Positions 35,070-42,506 of a stretch of 64,000 bases of DNA are shown here, one piece after another. The first letter of the stretch is position 1. The number at the start of each line of letters is the position of its first letter. Made by a program: the position numbers and the translations under genes. The stretch is from Oscillospiraceae bacterium (GTDB lineage: Bacteria; Bacillota; Clostridia; Oscillospirales; Ruminococcaceae). Where the stretch lies: assembly GCA_017521325.1 (NCBI GenBank), contig JAFXCV010000067.1:1-64000 (forward strand), in the 5' to 3' direction. Under the pieces are notes generated by a model, which was not told where the DNA came from, searched no databases, and saw only the letters and a program-made list of their open reading frames with translations.

Positions 35070-35178
35070 GGTAGTTCTCCTTAATTGTCCTGTATCAATT
35101 CTGTGGAAGGCTAATTATAATTGACAGGTGCTTTGCCTTCTGTGATTCTCGCCCAAGAATGTGATTCTTGCAATTCTA

Positions 35179-35279
35179 ACGTTTCGCCTTTGTCCCCCAA
35201 GGGGGGCAATGGCGAAACGCTATGGGATTCCAAAGGGATGTACATCCCTTTGGCGGGGGTACAGGGGGCAGCGCCCCCT
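35179..35279. repeat. Three strong hairpins in the yaaA-dnaN gap
   Basis: 35179-35218 pairs CGTTTCGCC with GGCGAAACG and TCCCCC with GGGGGG. 35229-35252 is a perfect 24-base palindrome whose half is CCAAAGGGATGT. 35261-35279 pairs CAGGGGGC with GCCCCCTG. Downstream of dnaN on its strand, they could end dnaN transcription or protect its mRNA end; together with the neighbouring duplicated segment they look like inserted repeat DNA. Confidence 0.65.
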
Positions 35280-35292
35280 GTTCAGTTACAAA

Positions 35293-35388
35293 TTAGTTCT
35301 TCAACTGAATGGGCAGCGGCGAACTGCCGCAGGTGAGCTGCTTCCTTTGTGCTTCGCACAAGCGGAAGCATTAGTTCTTCAACTGAAT
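35293..35388. repeat. 18-bp duplication of the dnaN 3' end around a 60-base insert
   Basis: TTAGTTCTTCAACTGAAT occurs at 35293-35310 and at 35371-35388. The second copy is the true end of dnaN (stop codon and last five codons). Between them are 60 bases with the same two-hairpin module as repeat family A (GGCGAACTGCCGCAGGTGAG, then TTGTGCTTCGCACAA). The arrangement looks like an insertion that duplicated its target. Confidence 0.75.
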
Positions 35389-36474
35389 CGGCATAATCAA
35401 ATATACAAAGGATTCCCCATCCATGGGCGTGATCTTGATTACCTTATTACAGCCGCTCATGTGGAGCTTTACCTTATCACACTCACATGCACGCAGCGCT
35501 TCAAGCAGATACTTGTTGCTGAAACCGATGGTCACGCTTTCGCCACGGATATCCGCAGGAATTCTGTCGTTGATCACACCGATGCCCGTTTTGCAGGAAA
35601 TTTCCATAAATCCATCTGCAAAAACACAGCGCATGGGCGCTTTGTTCTTCTCATTGATCAGCAGTGCGCAGCGTTCTGCACAGCCGATCATGTCCCTTGT
35701 ATTCATAATGACTTCCGTTTTGGCATCATTCGGGATGCTGCTGCGGAAATTGTGGAACTGTCCCTCTAACAGTCTTGCAAACAGCTCAAAGCCATTGACG
35801 GAAAATACAATATGCTTGCCGTTTGTCGCAAATTCGCACGGCGTTTCCGCATCATCCTTTAAAAGCATAATCAGCTCGGAAAGTGCCTTTTTCGGAACAA
35901 CAAAACGGAAAGTTCCCATCTCTGCGATCTTTTCCTGACGCATTGCAAGTCTGTAGCGGTCCATTGCCACCACATAGAACATGTCCTCACCCGATTCAAA
36001 CAGCTCACCTGTCAGAATGGGCTTGTCTTCCTTTACGGATGCCGCAAAGCTCGACTGCTGGATCATCGAACGCAGAATCGGCTGTGCAACTGCGGTTTTC
36101 TGTGTGGTTTCTACCACGGGAAGCTCCGGAAATTCCTCAGCGGACATCGCAGAAATACGGTATTCCGTGTTTTCACTTGCAATTCTTGCATTCAGCGTTT
36201 CATCAATTTCAAATACCACACGTTCGCCCGTCATGCGGCGAGTCATTTCGCTGAACAGTCTTGCATTCAGCACAAAGGAAAATTCATCCGTGCATTCTGC
36301 CGGAACTCTTGTGCGGATGCCAATTTCCAGATCGTAACCCGTCAGCACCACTGCACCCTGCTGCATCTGCACGCAGATGCCCTCAAGTGCGGCAATCGTG
36401 GATTTCTGGGATACACCCTTGGATACATGTGCAATGGCACTGCACAGATCATTTTTATTACATTCAAATCTCAT
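35371..36474 (-). CDS. dnaN: DNA polymerase III beta subunit (sliding clamp)
   Basis: The 367-residue product matches the beta clamp: three similar domains, start MRFECNKNDLCSAIAHVSKGV, and the clamp C-terminal end YLIMPIQLKN. It forms a ring around DNA that tethers the polymerase and binds many repair partners. Length is normal. No strong ribosome site is visible before the start. It lies downstream of dnaA across the origin. Confidence 0.97.
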   Translation of the reverse strand: MRFECNKNDLCSAIAHVSKGVSQKSTIAALEGICVQMQQGAVVLTGYDLEIGIRTRVPAECTDEFSFVLNARLFSEMTRRMTGERVVFEIDETLNARIASENTEYRISAMSAEEFPELPVVETTQKTAVAQPILRSMIQQSSFAASVKEDKPILTGELFESGEDMFYVVAMDRYRLAMRQEKIAEMGTFRFVVPKKALSELIMLLKDDAETPCEFATNGKHIVFSVNGFELFARLLEGQFHNFRSSIPNDAKTEVIMNTRDMIGCAERCALLINEKNKAPMRCVFADGFMEISCKTGIGVINDRIPADIRGESVTIGFSNKYLLEALRACECDKVKLHMSGCNKVIKITPMDGESFVYLIMPIQLKN

Positions 36475-37014
36475 TTTCTATCAACTCCGGATTTTCTCTG
36501 ATCTTTCCACAGGCGTTTCTTCTGCAAAGTGGAAGTTTCACGCTGATCAGTCATATCAATCATAAATAATAAAATAGTAGTAGTAGTAGAGGGGGCTGAA
36601 AAGTTGAATCCTTCGAAAAAGCACGAATTTCCGTTTGATTGGCACTGTGTTTATTCCACATCGGCACTTTGGAAAAAATGTGTAAATGTGAAAACTTTCC
36701 GACGCCGATTTCCGGCTGTGAAAAAGTGGAATCTCTGTGGAGTTGAATTGGAAAAATTCTTGAAAAATTTGTGGAATTTCTCATTTCAACCGGACTTGTT
36801 TTCACAATCTGTGGAATCAGCCAACCTTGAAAAAGTGGAAATCATTTCCGGTATTTCCCATTTTTACGGAAACTGCGCAGGAAAGTTTTAAACTAACTTT
36901 TCAACATCGTGTTGAAAAACTCGTTGAAAGCTGTTGATTTCCTTTTTCTGCGTGCTTTTCTCCCCTTCGTTAATAACAATCCCCTGTCAAGTACAGGGGA
37001 TGTGCGGCACAGCG
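36475..37014. other. Predicted chromosomal replication origin (oriC) between dnaN and dnaA
   Basis: This 540-base A+T-rich gap holds no credible gene. It contains at least five cores of TTCCACA or TGTGGA (36504-36511, 36651-36660, 36736-36741, 36770-36776, 36810-36816), the unwinding element at 36561-36596, and a perfect TTTTCAACA/TGTTGAAAA inverted repeat at 36898-36918. None of the cores is a perfect TTATCCACA. dnaA-dnaN is the usual home of oriC in Firmicutes, and genes are transcribed away from it on both sides. Confidence 0.8.
36561..36596 (-). promoter_or_regulatory. DnaA-trio unwinding element (origin)
   Basis: Reading the minus strand: GCCCCC (36591-36596), then CTA five times (36575-36589), then an A+T-rich run (TTTTATTATTTATG). 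This is the layout described for Bacillus oriC: G+C-rich stretch, DnaA-trios (3'-GAT-5' repeats), then the region that melts. DnaA assembles on the trio strand and opens the duplex. Confidence 0.72.
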
Positions 37015-38391
37015 TCAGGCTGTGGGAGGATTGGGATTCTTTTCACGGATATCCTTGATGATGTCATCGACAAGCTCCTTGAGGTTTGCATCCTTCTTCA
37101 GAGCCGTTGTGACATTGTTGATCGCATACACGATTGTGGAATGATCTCTGCCGCCGAATTCCATACCGATTGCAGCAAGGGGCATGCCTGTTACCTCACG
37201 CACCACATATGCCGCAACCTTGCGGGCTGTGGAGATCTGGGAGGTTCTCTTGCTCGAACGGATGTCCTCGGGGGTAATGCCGTATACGTTTGCCACCTCT
37301 GCAATGACCTTTTCCACCGTGATCGGGATCGGCTGGTCATCGGTCAGGATGTCACGGATCACGCTCTGCGCCATGGAAATGGTCGGAGAGCTGTTTGCGA
37401 GCATCTTGAGTGCCTTGAGCTTCTTGACTGCGCCTTCGAGCTGACGGATGTTGGTTTTCAGACGGTTTGCGATGAATTCTGTCACCTCATCCGGAATCTT
37501 CAGATCCAGAAGCTCCGCTTTTCTGCGGATAATAGCGAATCTGGTTTCAAAATCGGGAATGCTGATATCTGCGATCAGACCCCATTCAAAGCGGTTTCGA
37601 ATACGCTCCTCCAGTGTTTTGAGGTCACGGGGGGGCTTGTCCGAGGTGATGACAATCTGCTTGCCTTCGGAATGCAGCACATTGAAGGTATGGAAGAATT
37701 CTTCCTGCATACGCTCCTTGCCGGAGAAGAACTGGATATCGTCAACGATCAGGACATCCGCATTGCGGTACTTGTCGTGGAATACGGAGGTGTCACGCTG
37801 GTCGATCGCCTTGATCAGCTCGTTACCGAAGGATTCACCTGTGACATAAATGACATTCTTGTGCGGATCACGCTGCAGCACCTCATGCTTGATGGCGGTA
37901 ACAAGGTGGGTTTTGCCAAGTCCGGAGGGGCCGTAGATAAACAGCGGATTGTAGGTCGTGCCTGCATCCGTTGCTACTGCCTTGCAGGCAGCAAATGCAA
38001 ATTCGTTGGATCTGCCGACGATGAAGGTGTTGAAATTGTAATCATATTCCGCAAGCTCGTAGCTCTTGTGAAGCTCCTCGTGCTTCTCGTCAAGCTCGTC
38101 AAAATCCGGAACTGCGGTTTTTCCGCCGTCCGCCTTTCTGCTCATGCAGTTTACGACGAGATTGAGCTTGAGTCCCACTGTTTTTTCAAGGACATCCTCA
38201 AGCAGCTCCTTGTAGTTGGACATCAGAACGCCCTGCTGGAACTCGGTATTTACCATAAATACAGCGTCGCTGCCCTCAATGCCGACGGGTACCATGGATT
38301 CGATCCATGTTTTCATTGCAACACCCGTGATGATATCATGTTCTGTACAATACTTCTTGACCTGATTGAATACTTCGTCAAAAGAATTCAT
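37015..38391 (-). CDS. dnaA: Chromosomal replication initiator protein DnaA
   Basis: The 458-residue protein has the helical N-terminal domain (about 1-85), an acidic-charged linker, the AAA+ domain (Walker A GPSGLGKTH, Walker B VLIVDDIQFF, arginine finger in ERIRNRFEWGLIADI) and the DNA-binding domain IV with GGRDHSTIVYAINNV. It binds DnaA boxes and the trio element to open oriC. GGAGG precedes the start. Its promoter is on the far side from the origin. Confidence 0.98.
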   Translation of the reverse strand: MNSFDEVFNQVKKYCTEHDIITGVAMKTWIESMVPVGIEGSDAVFMVNTEFQQGVLMSNYKELLEDVLEKTVGLKLNLVVNCMSRKADGGKTAVPDFDELDEKHEELHKSYELAEYDYNFNTFIVGRSNEFAFAACKAVATDAGTTYNPLFIYGPSGLGKTHLVTAIKHEVLQRDPHKNVIYVTGESFGNELIKAIDQRDTSVFHDKYRNADVLIVDDIQFFSGKERMQEEFFHTFNVLHSEGKQIVITSDKPPRDLKTLEERIRNRFEWGLIADISIPDFETRFAIIRRKAELLDLKIPDEVTEFIANRLKTNIRQLEGAVKKLKALKMLANSSPTISMAQSVIRDILTDDQPIPITVEKVIAEVANVYGITPEDIRSSKRTSQISTARKVAAYVVREVTGMPLAAIGMEFGGRDHSTIVYAINNVTTALKKDANLKELVDDIIKDIREKNPNPPTA

Positions 38392-38466
38392 CTCACAACC
38401 TCCATTTTATGCATCATTGACACCCGCCATTATGGGTGCAATCTACTTATAATATTACTACTTTAT

Positions 38467-38495
38467 ATTCTAACATATCTTTGTTGAAAATGCAA
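38467..38495 (-). promoter_or_regulatory. Sigma-A promoter of dnaA
   Basis: Minus-strand TTGCAT (38490-38495) and TAGAAT (38467-38472), 17-base spacer. TGTTGAAAA (38482-38490) lies inside it and ATTCAACA (38510-38517) just upstream; DnaA autoregulation through such boxes is possible. The rest of 38392-38672 shows nothing else. Confidence 0.6.
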
Positions 38496-38672
38496 GTGTT
38501 TTTTTAAAAATTCAACAGTTGGTTATTGTCAGGCTTTGACGGATTCCGTGCGGAAATGCAGGTGAAATCAGGTGCGCAGGGTGGGTGAACACCGATATTT
38601 TGTGTAAATTGCCAAGAATCCCACTGGGAGCAGATGAAAAAATGACTTATCAGGAAAATTTGCAAAAAACCC

Positions 38673-38701
38673 TTGACATGCCGTGTTGAATGAGATATAA
38701 T
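38673..38701 (+). promoter_or_regulatory. Sigma-A promoter of rpmH-rnpA and downstream genes
   Basis: Perfect TTGACA (38673-38678) and perfect TATAAT (38696-38701), 17-base spacer. The leader before rpmH is about 85 bases. Confidence 0.92.
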
Positions 38702-38795
38702 AGTAGGGTATAAGAGTAGATATGCTCTGAAGAGTCAGGTTTGTATCATCGGCGAGGTGCCGAGGAGCATGCCGAAAGCGAGAGGAGGAGAACGC

Positions 38796-38930
38796 ATGAA
38801 AAGAACATACCAGCCTAAGAAGCTGCACAGAAAAAAGGAACACGGCTTCATGAAGAGAATGTCCGATAAGAACGGCAGAAAGGTTTTAGCTCGTAGGAGA
38901 GCAAAGGGCAGAGCAAGACTTTCCCATTGA
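38796..38930 (+). CDS. rpmH: 50S ribosomal protein L34
   Basis: The 44-residue, highly basic product ([18 protein letters not shown]...[12 protein letters not shown]) is a standard L34. It binds 23S rRNA in the large subunit. AGAGGAGG precedes the start. It lies divergent from dnaA on the other side of the origin region, as in most bacteria. Confidence 0.97.
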   Translation: MKRTYQPKKLHRKKEHGFMKRMSDKNGRKVLARRRAKGRARLSH

Positions 38931-38936
38931 TGAGCC

Positions 38937-38968
38937 GGACCACAAATTCCGATTTGTGGTCTTTTTAT
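38937..38968 (+). terminator. Terminator or attenuator after rpmH
   Basis: GACCACAAAT, a short loop, ATTTGTGGTC then TTTTTATTTA. It probably limits read-through from the strong rpmH promoter into rnpA. Confidence 0.85.
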
Positions 38969-38994
38969 TTAGTTTCAGATAAGGGGCAACGGCG

Positions 38995-39381
38995 ATGATG
39001 TACACGGAAGTAATGCGGCAGAATAAAGATTTCCAGCTTTGTTACCATAAGGGCAAGAGCTTGGGAACATATTTTGTTGTGATCTATGCCCGTAAAAATC
39101 ATCTGCCGTTCAACCGGCTTGGCATCACAACGGGCAAGAAGGTCGGCAATGCCGTCTGCCGCAGCCGTGCAAGACGGCTGATCCGTCAGGCATGGCGTGA
39201 AAATGAACAGGATGCTCCCATAGGGCTTGACATCGTCATTGTTGCACGCAGTCCCCTGCCGGAAATGAAATCCACGCAGCTTTCCGATTATCTGCGTACA
39301 AAGGCAGTGCCTGCGCTGCACAGCATTTATGCGGGCACCTACAAAACAGAGCCGAAACGGGACAAGCGGGGCAGAGCATGA
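38995..39381 (+). CDS. rnpA: Ribonuclease P protein component
   Basis: The 128-residue basic protein helps the RNase P RNA cleave tRNA leaders. The RNR-type motif is [14 protein letters not shown] (about 58-71), with GKKVGNAV before it. Two adjacent ATG codons (38995, 38998) could start it; the ribosome site is weak. It overlaps yidD by four bases. Confidence 0.94.
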   Translation: MMYTEVMRQNKDFQLCYHKGKSLGTYFVVIYARKNHLPFNRLGITTGKKVGNAVCRSRARRLIRQAWRENEQDAPIGLDIVIVARSPLPEMKSTQLSDYLRTKAVPALHSIYAGTYKTEPKRDKRGRA

Positions 39382-39647
39382 TACGGCGTATTCTGATCTT
39401 GCCCATCTTATTTTACCGCAAATGTATTTCACCGCTGTTCCCACCCTGCTGCCGTTACTATCCGAGCTGCTCGGCATATGCGCTGCAGGCAATCATGCGG
39501 TTTGGTGCAGTCAGGGGCTTGATTCTGACAGTATCCCGATTACTTCGCTGCCATCCATGGGCAAGGGGCGGCATTGACGAGGTGCCGGATTCGTTTTCCT
39601 GGAAAAAATTACCGGCATATTTTTGGCAGAAAAGAAAAGGCGAATGA
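39378..39647 (+). CDS. yidD: Membrane protein insertion efficiency factor YidD
   Basis: The 89-residue product has the YidD core [27 protein letters not shown] and RLLRCHPW, with conserved cysteines. It is a small membrane-associated protein that aids YidC, encoded next. The start overlaps the rnpA stop. Confidence 0.93.
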   Translation: MIRRILILPILFYRKCISPLFPPCCRYYPSCSAYALQAIMRFGAVRGLILTVSRLLRCHPWARGGIDEVPDSFSWKKLPAYFWQKRKGE

Positions 39648-39681
39648 CGCTTTTTAAGGATGAAGGAATGAGGTAGCAAAA

Positions 39682-40827
39682 TTGAATTTTTTAATTGATC
39701 TTGTCGGAACCCCTCTCGGATGGGTCATGAAGTTTATCTACGATCTGGTCGGAAATTATGGCGTAGCCATTATCCTGTTTACTCTGGTCACAAAGCTGAT
39801 CGTATTTCCGATTTATTATAAACAGCAGAAAAATATGGTGCATACGCAGCTGGTTCAGCCCAAGCTTGCAAAGCTCCGTGAAAAATACAAGAACAACCCC
39901 GAAAAACTCCAGATGGAACAGATGCGGCTCTATCAGGAAGAAAACATCAACCCCTATGCATCCTGCCTGCCGATGCTCATTTCCCTGATCATCCTCTGGG
40001 GCGTGCTGGGCGTTGTGTATGAGCCGATGAGCCATATCATGAAATATGACAATGCCGTGATCAATGAGGCAACTACAATCGCAGCGGAATTCAACGAAAA
40101 GATCAATCCCGAAAAGCCGGACATGCGTGTACAGCTCCAGATCATGGAGGAGGTTGTCAAGCATGAGGAAGAATTTGCGCAGAAGATGGCAAAGGTCGAT
40201 GCGGATTTTGTTCCTCAGGTCAAGGAATTCGCCGAAACCTTCAATATTCTCGGCGTTGACCTGAACCTGACGCCCAGTGTCAAGGATTTCAAAACGAATT
40301 TCCCGCTGTTCCTGATCCCTGTGCTTTCCGGTGTCGTGCAGCTTGCAATGACCATCTACATGCAGTGGCATCAGAAGAGAAAAAGACGCAATGAGGATAT
40401 GCCCGGTATGGGCGGCATGAATGCCATGCTCTATATCATGCCCATTTTCTCTGTGTGGCTGGCATTTACCGTGCCTGCAGGTGTGGGCTTCTACTGGATC
40501 TGCTCCTCCGTATTCTCCTTTATTCAGAGCATCGGTCTGAACCTCTGGTTCAACGATGAGAGATGTGAGAAGATCGGTGAGGCAGAGCGTAAGAAGGCGA
40601 AGGATTCCAACCGCCGTCCCACAATGATGCAGAGAATGCTTGAGCAGCAGGAAGAAATCGTGCGTCAGCAGGAAGGTGCTGCAAAGCGCAGTGCATCCAA
40701 TCGTGTGAGCTATTCCGATGATGATGAAGTGAAATTTTCACGCTCCGAGCGTGAGGAATACAACACCGCAATTATCCGTGAGGCAAGACGCCGCATGGCT
40801 GAAAAGTACGGTGAGAATGAAAAATAA
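39682..40827 (+). CDS. yidC: Membrane protein insertase YidC (Oxa1 family)
   Basis: The 381-residue insertase has membrane helices near 20-38, 90-112, 205-228, 250-270 and 275-295. The family groove residue, usually Arg, is Lys here (FTLVTKLIVFPIYYK). Between helices two and three lies an enlarged charged loop (about 120-200). The C-terminal 90 residues are basic and charged, as in ribosome-binding tails. It begins with TTG; the lipoprotein signal of Bacillus SpoIIIJ is absent. It inserts proteins with or without Sec. Confidence 0.94.
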   Translation: MNFLIDLVGTPLGWVMKFIYDLVGNYGVAIILFTLVTKLIVFPIYYKQQKNMVHTQLVQPKLAKLREKYKNNPEKLQMEQMRLYQEENINPYASCLPMLISLIILWGVLGVVYEPMSHIMKYDNAVINEATTIAAEFNEKINPEKPDMRVQLQIMEEVVKHEEEFAQKMAKVDADFVPQVKEFAETFNILGVDLNLTPSVKDFKTNFPLFLIPVLSGVVQLAMTIYMQWHQKRKRRNEDMPGMGGMNAMLYIMPIFSVWLAFTVPAGVGFYWICSSVFSFIQSIGLNLWFNDERCEKIGEAERKKAKDSNRRPTMMQRMLEQQEEIVRQQEGAAKRSASNRVSYSDDDEVKFSRSEREEYNTAIIREARRRMAEKYGENEK

Positions 40828-40848
40828 CCTGTAGAGGAGGGTTTAAAA

Positions 40849-42009
40849 ATGACAGAAATTTTTACTGCGAAAACCGTCGAAGAGGCAAAGGAGCTTGCTG
40901 CAAAGCATTTTGGTGCGCCTGTTTCCGACATATCCTTCGAGGTCATTGAGGAGCCGAAAAAGGGCTTTCTCGGCTTTATGAAGGGTGAGGCAAAGGTTCG
41001 TGCAAGCTACACTTCCATTGATGTACCCATGACACAGCCTGCTGAAGCGGCTGAGGTGCAGGCGGCTGAGGAAACCACTGTTGAGGAAACTGCTGCTGAA
41101 GAAGCCTTTGAGGAAATGGTGGAAGAAGCTGTGGAGGAAATCACCGAGGAGATCCCTGCAAACTTTGAGGAAACCACCTTTGAGGATACCTTTGAGGAGG
41201 CTACCGATGACGACAAGGAAGAGATTCCGGAAGTCATTGAGGTTGCCGCTGAGGTGATTGAATCCAAGGAAACAGAAGATAATGAAATGAAAACCGACGC
41301 TGAAATGATCACAGGCGAGCCTTCCGAGGCTGCGCTTGCAAAGATCGAAAAGGCGAAGACATACCTCACAGAAGTGCTTTCCAAGATGGGCGTGGAAGCT
41401 GAGCTTGTGGTGACCGCAGGTGAAGAAAGCGCCATGATCGACATCATTGCAGAAAACAACGGTACCGTGATCGGCAAGCGTGGCGAAACGCTTGACGCTC
41501 TGCAGTATCTGACCTTCATGATCGCAAACCGTGGCGACAGAGAGTATTACAGAGTGATCCTCAACAGCGCAAATTATCGTGAGCGCCGCCGCAAGACCCT
41601 TGAGGAGCTTGCAGCAAAGATCGCAAGAAACGTGCTGCGCAGCGGCCGTCAGACAGCGCTCGAGCCGATGAATCCGTATGAAAGACGCATCATCCATTCT
41701 GCAATTGCAGAAATCGAGGGCGTCAGCTCCAAGAGCGTTGGAGAGGAACCCTACCGCAAGGTAGTAATTTCCTCCAACAAGCCCGTTCGCCGTCGCCGCA
41801 ATGACAGAAATGACCGTGGTGACCGCAATGACCGTCAGGGCAATCGTGGCAATCGCAGAAACAACGATCGCCGCAGAAATCCCGATGCACCGCCGACAAG
41901 AATCAACATGGATTCCATGAAGACAAGCTTTGAGATGGATTACAAGCGTCCGAAGCCCGAGGATGACATGGGTCTGAATGCGGGACTGTATGGAAAAATT
42001 GAGTTCTAA
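40849..42009 (+). CDS. khpB: KhpB/Jag RNA-binding protein with acidic linker and basic tail
   Basis: The 386-residue protein has the Jag-N domain (1-50: TEIFTAKTVEEAKELAAKHFG..KKGFLGF), a long acidic linker (about 60-150, mostly Glu, Ala, Thr), a KH domain with GTVIGKRGETLDALQYL, an R3H domain (RRKTLEELA..MNPYERRIIHSAI) and an unusual tail of RND/RGN repeats (about 310-345). KhpB with KhpA binds RNA and affects cell division and elongation. GGAGG precedes the start. Order yidC-jag-mnmE is conserved, though one gene has been inserted after it. Confidence 0.93.
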   Translation: MTEIFTAKTVEEAKELAAKHFGAPVSDISFEVIEEPKKGFLGFMKGEAKVRASYTSIDVPMTQPAEAAEVQAAEETTVEETAAEEAFEEMVEEAVEEITEEIPANFEETTFEDTFEEATDDDKEEIPEVIEVAAEVIESKETEDNEMKTDAEMITGEPSEAALAKIEKAKTYLTEVLSKMGVEAELVVTAGEESAMIDIIAENNGTVIGKRGETLDALQYLTFMIANRGDREYYRVILNSANYRERRRKTLEELAAKIARNVLRSGRQTALEPMNPYERRIIHSAIAEIEGVSSKSVGEEPYRKVVISSNKPVRRRRNDRNDRGDRNDRQGNRGNRRNNDRRRNPDAPPTRINMDSMKTSFEMDYKRPKPEDDMGLNAGLYGKIEF

Positions 42010-42460
42010 GAAATTTAATAAAAAATTTCTCTGTGCAGCTATAATATTGTTTTGCACAGTGATTTCGGGTGTTTTCAATCCACTGTATCGTATCTTTGCG
42101 TCGGATCCATTTACGTACGAGTTGGAGCCAACCTTGAAAATGATCGAACCCATCATACACATTGGTACGGCAATATGCAGCATTTGCTTTTTTATTCCGG
42201 CATGGAATGCGGTAAAAAGCAGTTACAAGAATCAAGATGATGAACGATTTAAATCTTGTATGAAGTCAATTGTAGCCTTTGCCATTGTGTGGTCAGTGAT
42301 AGGAACATATGCAGGCTCAATTATGATAGTGCTTACGTTTTTTTTCCTTGTTGACTTCGCTACGCTTGCTATGTTTTCTATATATTTAATATGCTTTGTG
42401 AATGCGGTTTTGGCTTTGATAGCACTTGAAACAATAAAAAAAGAATTGAATGAGAAATAA
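41990..42460 (+). CDS. Small A+T-rich four-helix membrane protein of unknown function
   Basis: From ATG at 41990 (an ATG at 41978 is an alternative) the product has 156 residues, starting MEKLSSKKFNKKFLCAAII. Four membrane helices are clear (about 14-32, 53-72, 90-115, 118-142) with a basic N-terminus and a short charged end. Its base composition is visibly A+T-richer than the flanking khpB and mnmE genes, and its ribosome site is weak. It overlaps khpB by 20 bases and has a terminator after it. No family recognised; probable later insertion. Confidence 0.6.
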   Translation: MEKLSSKKFNKKFLCAAIILFCTVISGVFNPLYRIFASDPFTYELEPTLKMIEPIIHIGTAICSICFFIPAWNAVKSSYKNQDDERFKSCMKSIVAFAIVWSVIGTYAGSIMIVLTFFFLVDFATLAMFSIYLICFVNAVLALIALETIKKELNEK

Positions 42461-42461
42461 T

Positions 42462-42493
42462 GGAGGCTGGACGGAACTGTTCAGCCTTCTTTT
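42462..42493 (+). terminator. Probable terminator before mnmE
   Basis: GGCTG, a loop of about 12 bases, CAGCC then TTCTTTTA, between the small membrane gene and mnmE. The stem is short. Confidence 0.55.
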
Positions 42494-42506
42494 ACTTGGA
42501 GGCATT

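Noticed and set aside
36604..36891. 95-codon frame within the dnaA-dnaN gap
   Set aside because: No ribosome site, lies in origin DNA with DnaA-like boxes, and no family pattern.
36934..38487. 517-codon plus-strand frame opposite dnaA
   Set aside because: Antisense shadow of dnaA; composition not protein-like.
40843..42183. 446-codon minus-strand frame opposite khpB
   Set aside because: Antisense shadow of the Glu-rich khpB sequence.
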